DNA of 6,935 nucleotides from an uncultured Planctomycetaceae bacterium (GTDB lineage Bacteria > Planctomycetota > Planctomycetia > Planctomycetales > Planctomycetaceae), in assembly GCA_937975745.1 (NCBI GenBank), contig CALJUK010000991.1:1-6935 (forward strand). The letters are read 5' to 3'. The notes under the pieces were generated by a model that was given only the letters and a program-made list of their open reading frames with translations, was not told the DNA's origin and did not search any database. Of the stretch, positions 1-5,839 are shown piece by piece; within the stretch, counting starts at the first letter, position 1, and each line of letters opens with the position of its first letter. Position numbers and translations under genes: made by a program.

Positions 1-314
1 ATCGGCAACCAGAAATCGGTATTGTTCGGATCCACGAGGGCCTTGTTCCCATCGCTGCGTTGGTTATCGACCGTTGTGGGAGGGCAGCCCTTATGGTCGG
101 TGGTATTCGTTCGACCGTCCATACATTTCCGCAGCAATATTTCTGGTGCCTGATCGCGGAAGCGGGCAATCGTCTCTCCCATCTCGCGCAGCAATGCGGC
201 GTTCTCTCTGTTTTTTGCGAGGTACTCCAAAAAATAGCCTCTGGCGAAGAGGTCCGTCTCTTCTTGTTCGGGTCTGTTCTTCAGAGGGGCGGGATTCACA
301 GGTGTATTCGACAC
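1..314 (-). CDS. Unrecognised protein, 5' part only (runs off left edge)
   Basis: This frame reads leftward from a GTG at 314-312 with no stop to the window edge, giving 104 codons. The start is chosen because a perfect AGGAGG (325-320) lies 5 nt upstream. The N-terminus reads (M)SNTPVNPAPLKNRPEQEE. Residues about 20-62 look like a charged amphipathic helical segment (FARGYFLEYLAKNRENAALL, then a stretch ending APEILLRK). The rest is polar and rich in Asn, Asp and Thr, up to a DFWLP stretch at the edge. I see no signal peptide, membrane segment or catalytic motif, and I do not recognise the family. It is divergent from the receiver-kinase cluster, so shared regulation is possible but unproven. 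The SD-start pairing and protein-like composition favour a real gene over the frames in other phases here. Confidence 0.72.
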   Translation of the reverse strand, partial: MSNTPVNPAPLKNRPEQEETDLFARGYFLEYLAKNRENAALLREMGETIARFRDQAPEILLRKCMDGRTNTTDHKGCPPTTVDNQRSDGNKALVDPNNTDFWLP

Positions 315-319
315 GATGG

Positions 320-325
320 CCTCCT
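320..325 (-). promoter_or_regulatory. Ribosome binding site, AGGAGG
   Basis: A perfect AGGAGG on the minus strand lies 5 nt before the GTG at 314. It is the strongest Shine-Dalgarno match in the window and decides the start of the leftward gene. Confidence 0.75.
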
Positions 326-695
326 ATGTAATCAACGTGTGAGGTTGTTTCTGACTCAACGTTATCCAAAACACATTGGGTTGTCACGGGAATGGTCTTT
401 GATCTGTCTCAGGCCACCGGTAGCCGGCCATTCCTGCCCCCCTGACTCGTCGTCGCTGCGTGAAACGGGGCCGCGCCACACACTGTGAGCGGGCGGTCGA
501 TCCGCAGATCCGATTGGCCCGATTCTGCAACTCGCGAGAGCCGTCCGTTGCCGGCGCAGTCCCAGCACGGGCGAAAATCTCGCAGGTGGGCCGCGTTCGC
601 CTGTGCGCGTGCCCTATGCTTCTCGTGCTCAGGCAATCCTACGAGTGCAATATCACGCCGGTCGTAACTTCCCATTCCTGTCCCGAGGGGGCAAA

Positions 696-706
696 CCACT
701 TAGTGG
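696..706 (+). repeat. Inverted repeat overlapping the RBS of the first receiver gene
   Basis: CCACT-T-AGTGG is a perfect 5-bp inverted repeat with a one-base centre. Its right arm runs into the purine-rich Shine-Dalgarno stretch GGGGGAGAG (705-713) ahead of the ATG at 720. It could be a small operator or could affect initiation. With one central base it cannot form a full 5-bp hairpin, so a DNA-level role is likelier than an RNA stem. It may also be chance. Confidence 0.25.
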
Positions 707-719
707 GGGAGAGCGACCT

Positions 720-1304
720 ATGCAGACCCACCGGAAGTCGTGTCTCCGGCGAGCTGCGGTTGAAGGACGTGACAGGCGGCCCAGCGTCCTGTGCGTCGAC
801 GACGACCCGGAGATCCTCCGGGCGCTTGCAATCCGCTTGCGCAATTTTGACTTGGAAGTGCTGTGCGCCAGTTATGGCATGCAGGGAATTACCCTGGCAG
901 AGCACCGTCCTCCGGATCTGGTCATTACCGACCTCCGCATGCCGCGAGGCCACGGCAGTCGCGTTGTCGAACGGCTCAAGCAGAGCGAAGCGACGGCCAG
1001 CATCCCCATCATTGTCCTCACTGGCGATCGCAGCTTTCGCGTGCGGCGGTTGCTCGTCGAACTCGGTGTCGCCGACTACCTCCTCAAGCCGCTGTCGTTC
1101 ACACGCCTCGAGCGGATCATCGGGCAGTATGTGGACCTGCGCGACTCGGCAGCCGCCGACTCGATTGTTGCTTCCCCGAGGCACAACAGTGCTGCTGTCG
1201 GTTTCGACGGCACGCAATCGACAACCGACGAGCCCGCCGCACGCCTTCCTGTTTCAAATTCACCCAAGACACCAATGCGTCGATTTCACGGACGCGGAGA
1301 GTAG
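720..1304 (+). CDS. Stand-alone response regulator (single receiver domain)
   Basis: A 194-residue protein with one CheY-like receiver at about residues 21-140. Key residues are present: acidic pair D27/D28 in VLCVDDDPE, phospho-acceptor D71 in VITDLRMP, switch T101 in IIVLTG, and K123-P124. The roughly 55-residue C-terminal tail is Ser/Arg/Ala-rich with no recognisable output domain. It should accept phosphate from a histidine kinase, presumably the one at 1606-3186, and signal by protein contact. The ATG at 720 is chosen because GGGGGAGAG lies 6 nt upstream and because the frame upstream of it (from 603) has no receiver-like sequence. It leads the rightward cluster and ends 3 nt before the membrane protein. 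The 'TD.xMPxGxGS' signature is shared with the second receiver of the 3583-4641 protein. Confidence 0.93.
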   Translation: MQTHRKSCLRRAAVEGRDRRPSVLCVDDDPEILRALAIRLRNFDLEVLCASYGMQGITLAEHRPPDLVITDLRMPRGHGSRVVERLKQSEATASIPIIVLTGDRSFRVRRLLVELGVADYLLKPLSFTRLERIIGQYVDLRDSAAADSIVASPRHNSAAVGFDGTQSTTDEPAARLPVSNSPKTPMRRFHGRGE

Positions 1305-1307
1305 ACC

Positions 1308-1556
1308 ATGCGCACATTTTTTTTCATGGCCGGACTGATGGCGATGGTGTTCGGTCTGGAGTTGTTTCTGGTGGATCGCTTCGTCATGAGCTTCGCCAGC
1401 GATCTACCCCCATTGGTTGGACTGCAGCAGGTCTTATCCGGGACTGGACCGGCCAACCCTCGTGTGATCGATCCCCCGGAATGGATCTGCTACACGCTGC
1501 TATCGACCGGAGCCACAACGATGCTATACGCGCTTTCGGCACCGGTTCGCCATTAG
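1308..1556 (+). CDS. Small two-helix membrane protein
   Basis: An 82-residue protein with two hydrophobic segments, about residues 3-22 (FFFMAGLMAMVFGLELFLV) and 60-79 (CYTLLSTGATTMLYALSA). They are joined by a roughly 37-residue loop containing a DPPEW motif. The C-terminus is short and basic (APVRH). I see no catalytic motif. It resembles small membrane proteins I associate with planctomycetes, with a PPEW/LLS.G..TMLY pattern, but I cannot name a family. The ATG lies 3 nt after the preceding stop, with GGAGAG (1296-1301) as a well-placed ribosome binding site inside the upstream gene, so the two are almost certainly co-transcribed. Its place between a receiver gene and the kinase gene suggests it could anchor or sense for the system, which is inference only. 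Confidence 0.85.
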   Translation: MRTFFFMAGLMAMVFGLELFLVDRFVMSFASDLPPLVGLQQVLSGTGPANPRVIDPPEWICYTLLSTGATTMLYALSAPVRH

Positions 1557-1605
1557 ACATCAAGAAATATGCCCCCCTTATTCCATTGATGAAGGTACCA
1601 GAACT

Positions 1606-3186
1606 ATGTCACCCAACGGGTCACTGCACGTCTTGCAAATTCAGGCGTCATCACTGGATGCCGCACGCATCCGGAGGAGCCTCATTGGCGCTCATCCCGA
1701 TGCGTCCTTGTCGACCGTCACGTCGCTGCAGGCGGGCATCAATGCGCTCGCCTCGGTCGAATTCGACGTCTGTCTACTCGATCTCGAACTTTCCGGTGTT
1801 CCGTCGCTCGACGCTGTGCGAGCGATTCGGGATCACGACTCGGGGGTTCCCATTGTTGTGCTCACAGATGGTGACAACGAGACTCTGGCCCTGGATGCGC
1901 TCAACGAGGGAGCGCAGGACTACATTCTCAAGTCGTCTCCGATGGAAAGCTCACTCGCACGGATCATTCGCCATTCCATCCGCCGCAACGAATACCGCCG
2001 CCGAAACGACGAATTGCTGCAGGATCTGCAACAGCATCGAGGGCTGTTGGTACGCAAGAATCGACGGTTGAGGCAGTTGATTCGGACCGCGCACGACTTT
2101 GTGGACAATGTCTCGCACGAATTTCGTACGCCGCTGACAGTCATCAAGGAATATGCCTCGTTGATAAGGGAAGGGGTGGTCGGCCCAATCAATGACGACC
2201 AGGAACGTTTTCTCACCATCGTCGAAGACCGTTCCGACGATCTCAATATCATGATCGACGATATGCTCGACTCCAGCCGGCTCAAGACAGGGCTGCTCGT
2301 TTCGCATCGCCGGCCTTGCACTGTGGGCGAGGTGATTGGCCACGTGCGTTCGACTTTGGAACGCAAGGCTGCCGCTCGTGGATGCCGCCTGAGAATCGAC
2401 CAGTCGGAAGAGCTGCCAACGATCTTCTGCGATCCAGAAAAAGCGCATCGCGTTCTGACCAACCTGGTCGTCAATGCGATCAAATTCAGCCCGGAAAACG
2501 CCGAGGTCGTCGTCGCTGCGAGCGATCGGCCGGACGAGCAGGAGGTCGTCCTGACAGTGACCGACAGCGGAACGGGGATCGCGGAAGAAGACCAACAGCG
2601 GATCTTCGAACGCTTTCGACAGGTCGGAGCCGACACCCGATCCAGCACGAAGGGATTTGGAATCGGACTGGCGATCGCTCGCGAGTTGATGGAACTGAAT
2701 TTCGGCCGCATCTCCGTGGAAAGTCAACTTGGGAAGGGAAGCCGGTTTTCCATCACCTTTCCGTACGCCGATGCGGAAGAGATCACACGACGCTTTGTTC
2801 GCCGCTTGTTGTCGGCCTCTCCCGAATTCGGGCATTCGACCGTCTCGGTGGTGGAGTTCACGCTGCCCGAGAGCGTTTCGGACGAACTGGCCGAGGACAC
2901 GGAGAGCTTCCTGTTTTACCTGCAGCGGAGCGACGACTTGGTGATCCCGCTCGGAAAGCGTGTCCGGGCGGTTCTGTTACCGGTTGACTCTCGAGGAGCT
3001 CAGGCCTTGCGAGAGCGGGTCGATGAGTGCCGGACCCAGGCCAACCGCAACCGTCCGCAGGGCTCACTCCCCGGGTTGGCCGGCCGCCTGCTCGGAGTCT
3101 TCTCCCTTCGAGACGAGAAGGACCAAATCGTGACTTGCGTCAGCGACAACCATCCCTCCCAGGAGCTGCACATCTGCCATGTCTAG
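1606..3186 (+). CDS. Receiver-histidine kinase with degenerate GGDEF-like tail
   Basis: A 526-residue soluble kinase without membrane segments. Residues 7-125 are a receiver-like domain that keeps D59 (LLDLEL), T87 (VVLTDG) and K109 (ILKSS). It has Q13-A14 where the Mg-binding acidic pair should be, and Ser instead of Pro after the Lys. Residues about 126-160 are a charged, probably coiled linker. HisKA follows with phospho-acceptor H171 in FVDNVSHEFRTPLTV, then the ATPase domain: N box N286/N290 (NLVVNAIKFSP), G1 D320-S-G-T-G324, F box F334-F337, G2 G350-F-G-I-G354, and GKGS at 376-379. All catalytic boxes are intact. Residues about 405-475 read like an eroded GGDEF domain (RSDDLVIPLGKRVRAVLLPV), with LGKRVR where GGDEF would be. 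The ATG has GAAGG (1591-1595) 10 nt upstream. It is the only kinase in view and the likely phosphodonor for its neighbours. Its stop overlaps the next start by 8 nt. Confidence 0.95.
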   Translation: MSPNGSLHVLQIQASSLDAARIRRSLIGAHPDASLSTVTSLQAGINALASVEFDVCLLDLELSGVPSLDAVRAIRDHDSGVPIVVLTDGDNETLALDALNEGAQDYILKSSPMESSLARIIRHSIRRNEYRRRNDELLQDLQQHRGLLVRKNRRLRQLIRTAHDFVDNVSHEFRTPLTVIKEYASLIREGVVGPINDDQERFLTIVEDRSDDLNIMIDDMLDSSRLKTGLLVSHRRPCTVGEVIGHVRSTLERKAAARGCRLRIDQSEELPTIFCDPEKAHRVLTNLVVNAIKFSPENAEVVVAASDRPDEQEVVLTVTDSGTGIAEEDQQRIFERFRQVGADTRSSTKGFGIGLAIARELMELNFGRISVESQLGKGSRFSITFPYADAEEITRRFVRRLLSASPEFGHSTVSVVEFTLPESVSDELAEDTESFLFYLQRSDDLVIPLGKRVRAVLLPVDSRGAQALRERVDECRTQANRNRPQGSLPGLAGRLLGVFSLRDEKDQIVTCVSDNHPSQELHICHV

Positions 3187-3586
3187 TTCGCCAAAACAGA
3201 AGCTACTCATTGTCGACGACGATGATGACGTCCTGTCCGGAATCCGGTGTCGGCTGACGGCGGCCGGGTTCGAGACGTGCGTCGCCCGCGACGGCGCCGA
3301 AGGGATTGAAACGGCCCTGCGGGAGTGCCCCGATGCGATCCTGTTGGACGTGCGGATGCCCCGACTGGACGGTCTGTGCGCCCTCAAAATACTTCGCTCG
3401 CAAGCGGAGACTCGTCATATCCCGGTGGTCATGTTATCCGCCAGCCTGCCCGACTCGCAGCTGGCTTTGGATTCTGGCGCACGCTATTTCCTTCGCAAAC
3501 CCTATCGCGCTTCGACGTTGATGGCGGCCGTCCGAGCCGTCGTCCCCAACTCGAAAACCATTACAAACACAAGCGAGGCGGTATGA
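3179..3586 (+). CDS. Stand-alone response regulator (CheY-like)
   Basis: A 135-residue protein that is almost entirely one receiver domain. It has D13/D14 in LLIVDDDDDV, phospho-acceptor D57 in ILLDVRMPRLDG, switch S87 in VVMLSAS, and K107-P108 in YFLRKPY. All key residues are present, so it should be phosphorylatable. There is no output domain, and the tail after about residue 122 is a dozen polar residues. The ATG lies inside the last codons of the kinase (8-nt overlap). The nearest AGGAG (3161-3165) is 13 nt away, further than usual, so translation is probably coupled to the kinase. This makes it the most natural direct partner of that kinase. Its YFLRKPY motif is shared with the protein at 4722-5189, marking the two as close paralogues. 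Confidence 0.94.
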   Translation: MSSSPKQKLLIVDDDDDVLSGIRCRLTAAGFETCVARDGAEGIETALRECPDAILLDVRMPRLDGLCALKILRSQAETRHIPVVMLSASLPDSQLALDSGARYFLRKPYRASTLMAAVRAVVPNSKTITNTSEAV

Positions 3587-4641
3587 CTGTCACTCAAATC
3601 TTAATCGTTTCGGGCGATCGCCTGTTTCGATCGGTCGCCTCCAGCAAGCTGCGGATTGCAGGAGCGACGATGCAGTATCTCCGCAGCCTCTCGGCCACCC
3701 GGGACCGGTTGGCGACCGCGGGCGACCCGGCTGAGACCTTCATTGTCGTCGTCGACGCCGACTCGCTTCCCGGCATTGATGTCGCGGCCATCGAATCGTT
3801 GCATCATCCTCGCACGAACGCACCCACGCGGATTGCGATCGTGGCTTCAGAAGGTGCGCGACGGCTGAAAGGATTATGTGAACGCCGTAGCGAGTTCACC
3901 TTCGTTCCGAAGTGCCTCCAGGTCTGGGACATTGTGCAGAAAGTCGTGGAACCATCCGGCTGCGGACAACCAGGGGAAACCGAAACCGGTTTCGCACCCC
4001 ATTCTTCAACACCCCCTTCGACCGTCGATACCGTTTCGCCAACCGATTCACCAGCCGGACGGACCACGAGCCCGCCTTCAGGAAAACTGGTGTCAAGAAG
4101 GCAAGCGTCCTACCGCATGTACGGCAAGGTCCTGTCTGTTGACGACGATCCCGATGTCACTCGGTTCCTGCAGATGCGTCTGCAACTCCACGGCCTGGAT
4201 GTCATGCGGGCGGGTGACGGAATCCAGGGATTCCGCCTCGCAGTGGAGTGGAAGCCCGATGTCATCATCACGGACTTCTCCATGCCGGAGGGGTTGGGTA
4301 GCTACCTGCTCGGACGGATGCGGGATTGTGGAATCGAGATTCCGACGATCGTCCTCAGTGGCGTGGTCCAAGACGAGCGTTCGGGAATCGGCATGCAATT
4401 CCGCGATCTTGGCGCACATGCCGTCCTCTCGAAACCGGTGGACTGGGCCAAATTGATTGGCACGATCCGCGAGGTCATTCACCTGCCCGAAGTCGAAGAG
4501 GATGCCGCTTGCCCACATATTCGGTCGGATCCTCCGGTTGGAAGTAGAAACATGATGACAGAATTGGACGACGACACCCTGATGGGAATGTACTACCCGA
4601 CAGCCAGCCGGAGTCGAGTGCGGTTGAACAATCCAACGTAG
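3583..4641 (+). CDS. Double-receiver protein with degenerate first receiver
   Basis: A 352-residue protein. Residues about 5-123 resemble a receiver: a hydrophobic strand ILIVSGD carries S10-G11 in place of the acidic pair. D58 (VVVDADSLPG) sits at the phospho-acceptor position, A88 at the usual Thr/Ser position, and K110 (VPKC) at the Lys position. This domain is probably not phosphorylated normally. Residues about 124-176 are a Pro/Ser/Thr-rich flexible linker. Residues about 181-300 form a complete receiver: D187/D188, D231 (IITDFSMPEGLGSY), S259 and K284-P285. The C-terminal roughly 50 residues are acidic or polar with no known domain. The ATG overlaps the previous stop (ATGA) with GAGG 4 nt upstream, which fixes the start and indicates coupling. 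An adaptor that pairs a constitutive docking receiver with a switchable one is a possible role (inference). Confidence 0.92.
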   Translation: MTVTQILIVSGDRLFRSVASSKLRIAGATMQYLRSLSATRDRLATAGDPAETFIVVVDADSLPGIDVAAIESLHHPRTNAPTRIAIVASEGARRLKGLCERRSEFTFVPKCLQVWDIVQKVVEPSGCGQPGETETGFAPHSSTPPSTVDTVSPTDSPAGRTTSPPSGKLVSRRQASYRMYGKVLSVDDDPDVTRFLQMRLQLHGLDVMRAGDGIQGFRLAVEWKPDVIITDFSMPEGLGSYLLGRMRDCGIEIPTIVLSGVVQDERSGIGMQFRDLGAHAVLSKPVDWAKLIGTIREVIHLPEVEEDAACPHIRSDPPVGSRNMMTELDDDTLMGMYYPTASRSRVRLNNPT

Positions 4642-4721
4642 CCACTCCGTGATCTGCCAGCCGAACGTGCCAACCACAACGATGTCATGCGAGATTTTCA
4701 CCCATTGCGAGCAGCACCCCA

Positions 4722-5189
4722 ATGCCCGCTGCGATAAACGAGCCAGGAACGTACTGCAATCACACGAATCAGTGTCTGCCGGAGATGAAGTCCCGCTCTG
4801 GCTCTCACTCCAAGACGGTCCTGGTTGTCGAAGACGATGATCACACCCGAGTTTGTCTTTCCAAGAGGTTGGAACGCCAGGGGATCAGGCCCGTGCCGGC
4901 CGACACGGCACAGCGTGCGCTGGACGTACTCGATCAGATTCCGGTTCACGCAATCACGCTCGACGTTCGACTTCCCGACATGGACGGTTTCGAGTTGGCA
5001 CAGACAATTCGCCGCCGACATGCAGGACGGGAGCTGCCGATCATCTTCATCGCTGGCAAGGCGCCCCGTTTCTTTAAGGAGATGTGTCGCGAATCCGGAG
5101 GACAGTACTTCCTCCGGAAGCCCTACGATCCGGACGCACTGCTTCTGTTGTTGAAAGCCTTGCTGGCCCAGGGCCAGTCACCGCGCTGA
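4722..5189 (+). CDS. Stand-alone response regulator with alanine at the switch position
   Basis: A 155-residue protein from the first in-frame ATG. The receiver occupies about residues 31-150: acidic pair E37/D38 (VLVVEDDDH), phospho-acceptor D81 (ITLDVRLPDMDG) and K133-P134 (YFLRKPY). The conserved Thr/Ser after the fourth strand is Ala (A111 in IIFIAGK), so the usual Thr-Tyr coupling may be altered. No output domain follows. The start is uncertain. The ATG at 4722 has no clear ribosome binding site, and the roughly 20 leading residues look unlike a receiver. An in-frame ATG at 4785 (MKSRSGSHSK, 134 residues) has GGAG directly against it with no spacer. No stop lies between 4653 and 4722, but there is no earlier start either. 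An 80-nt gap separates it from the double-receiver gene. It is closest to the 3179-3586 protein by motif. Confidence 0.88.
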   Translation: MPAAINEPGTYCNHTNQCLPEMKSRSGSHSKTVLVVEDDDHTRVCLSKRLERQGIRPVPADTAQRALDVLDQIPVHAITLDVRLPDMDGFELAQTIRRRHAGRELPIIFIAGKAPRFFKEMCRESGGQYFLRKPYDPDALLLLLKALLAQGQSPR

Positions 5190-5191
5190 AT

Positions 5192-5202
5192 ACGTGACAC
5201 GT
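5192..5202. repeat. Short inverted repeat between two receiver genes
   Basis: ACGTG-A-CACGT is a perfect 5-bp inverted repeat with a one-base centre. It lies just after the stop of the 4722-5189 gene and before the ribosome binding site of the next. It is a possible operator-like element, but it is short enough to be chance and has no T-run, so it does not look like a terminator. Confidence 0.2.
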
Positions 5203-5235
5203 CCGTCCCCATTTCATTTCCGGGCTTTGAACCAG

Positions 5236-5241
5236 AAGGAG
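5236..5241 (+). promoter_or_regulatory. Ribosome binding site deciding a GTG start
   Basis: AAGGAG sits 6 nt before the GTG at 5248. It favours that codon over the earlier in-frame GTG at 5194, which has no such site. Confidence 0.7.
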
Positions 5242-5247
5242 ATTCAC

Positions 5248-5757
5248 GTGCCGCTCAAAAAGATTCTCATTGCCGATGACGACCCCTGCTTGCGCAGTAT
5301 TTTGAAAACCCGCTGTGTTGCCCTGGGAGCCGATGTCCGACTGGCCTGCAATGGGCGCGAAGCATCGATTCTGGTGCGACGCTGGACGCCCGACCTGGTC
5401 CTGCTGGACATCGAAATGCCCGGTATTGACGGCCTGGAAGTCTGCACGCTGCTCAAGGGAGGGATCACGCGAACCGAGATTCCGGTGATCGTTGTCTCAG
5501 GCCGCATGGACGGTGAGGCTCAAGAGAGATGCCGACAGTTGGGAATTCCCTTCGTGAAGAAAGAACCCGGCGCCTGGTCTGCAATCCTCTCGTTGATCGT
5601 GCGGTTCCTGAAACTCCCCGCACCGATTCCTGCCAGAGACAAGAACGCAGGCTGCCAGTGGGAAATCCTCTCCGCTTGCCCGGACGAAGACGCGTGCGAG
5701 AGTCACGCGGACCAATCAACGCCGATTCACATCCAATCCGCGGCGCAGTCCCATTGA
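5248..5757 (+). CDS. Stand-alone response regulator with Cys-containing tail
   Basis: A 169-residue protein from a GTG start backed by AAGGAG. The receiver spans about residues 4-122 with D10/D11 (ILIADDDP), phospho-acceptor D54 (LVLLDIEMPGIDG), switch S84 (VIVVSG) and a Lys at K104/K105. The usual Lys-Pro is broken here: the sequence reads FVKKEPGAW, with an extra Glu before the Pro. The tail of about 47 residues has no known domain but carries C136, C144, C150 and H153, a spacing that might bind a metal or form disulfides, or mean nothing. An in-frame GTG at 5194 would add 18 residues that do not resemble a receiver. It is the last gene of the rightward run, 58 nt after its neighbour, and converges on the membrane-protein gene. 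Confidence 0.92.
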   Translation: MPLKKILIADDDPCLRSILKTRCVALGADVRLACNGREASILVRRWTPDLVLLDIEMPGIDGLEVCTLLKGGITRTEIPVIVVSGRMDGEAQERCRQLGIPFVKKEPGAWSAILSLIVRFLKLPAPIPARDKNAGCQWEILSACPDEDACESHADQSTPIHIQSAAQSH

Positions 5758-5791
5758 CGTTTTGGGGCGTCAACTGCGGGCCTGGTCGGAG

Positions 5792-5805
5792 GCGGAACCT
5801 TCCGC
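5792..5805. terminator. Weak hairpin between convergent genes
   Basis: GCGGAACCTTCCGC, in the 82-bp gap between the convergent genes, can form a 5-bp GC-rich stem with an ACCT loop. No T-run follows on either strand, so it is at best a weak or Rho-assisted terminator. It is listed because its position is right and nothing better is present. Confidence 0.25.
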
Positions 5806-5839
5806 GGTATCGTGCTTGTGGTGGGATTGGCCAGCGAAC

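Larger units (their letters stand above)
315..719. other. Divergent intergenic region, about 400 bp, no gene supported
   Basis: This stretch separates the leftward partial gene from the rightward receiver cluster and must hold the promoters for both unless they lie elsewhere. Open frames exist here, but they lack good ribosome binding sites and their translations are Arg/Pro/Ser/Cys-rich without recognisable motifs, as expected of non-coding high-GC DNA. I found no convincing sigma-70 pair on either strand. The only structured element I can point to is the small inverted repeat just before the first receiver gene (696-706). Confidence 0.55.

Noticed and set aside
514..528. Sigma-54-like TTGGC...TCTGC in the divergent region
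   Set aside because: The GG and GC dinucleotides are 9 nt apart instead of the required 10, so the element is out of register.
603..719. N-terminal extension of the first receiver protein from an upstream in-frame start at 603
   Set aside because: The 39 extra residues do not resemble a receiver, and the ATG at 720 has a strong purine-rich ribosome binding site.
863..2071. Long open frame of about 400 codons in another phase
   Set aside because: It overlaps three well-supported genes in the correct frame, is Arg/Ser/His-rich and carries no domain motif. This is typical of a high-GC shadow.
1920..2835. Two long minus-strand frames opposite the kinase gene
   Set aside because: They lie wholly antisense to conserved kinase motifs, have no ribosome binding site and no recognisable domains.
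4117..4641. Separate internal start (ATG at 4117) giving the second receiver as its own protein
   Set aside because: The frame is continuous from 3583, and no well-spaced ribosome binding site precedes 4117. A linker joining two receivers is the simpler reading.
5194..5247. Upstream GTG start for the last receiver gene
   Set aside because: It has no ribosome binding site and adds non-receiver sequence, whereas GTG 5248 has AAGGAG 6 nt upstream.
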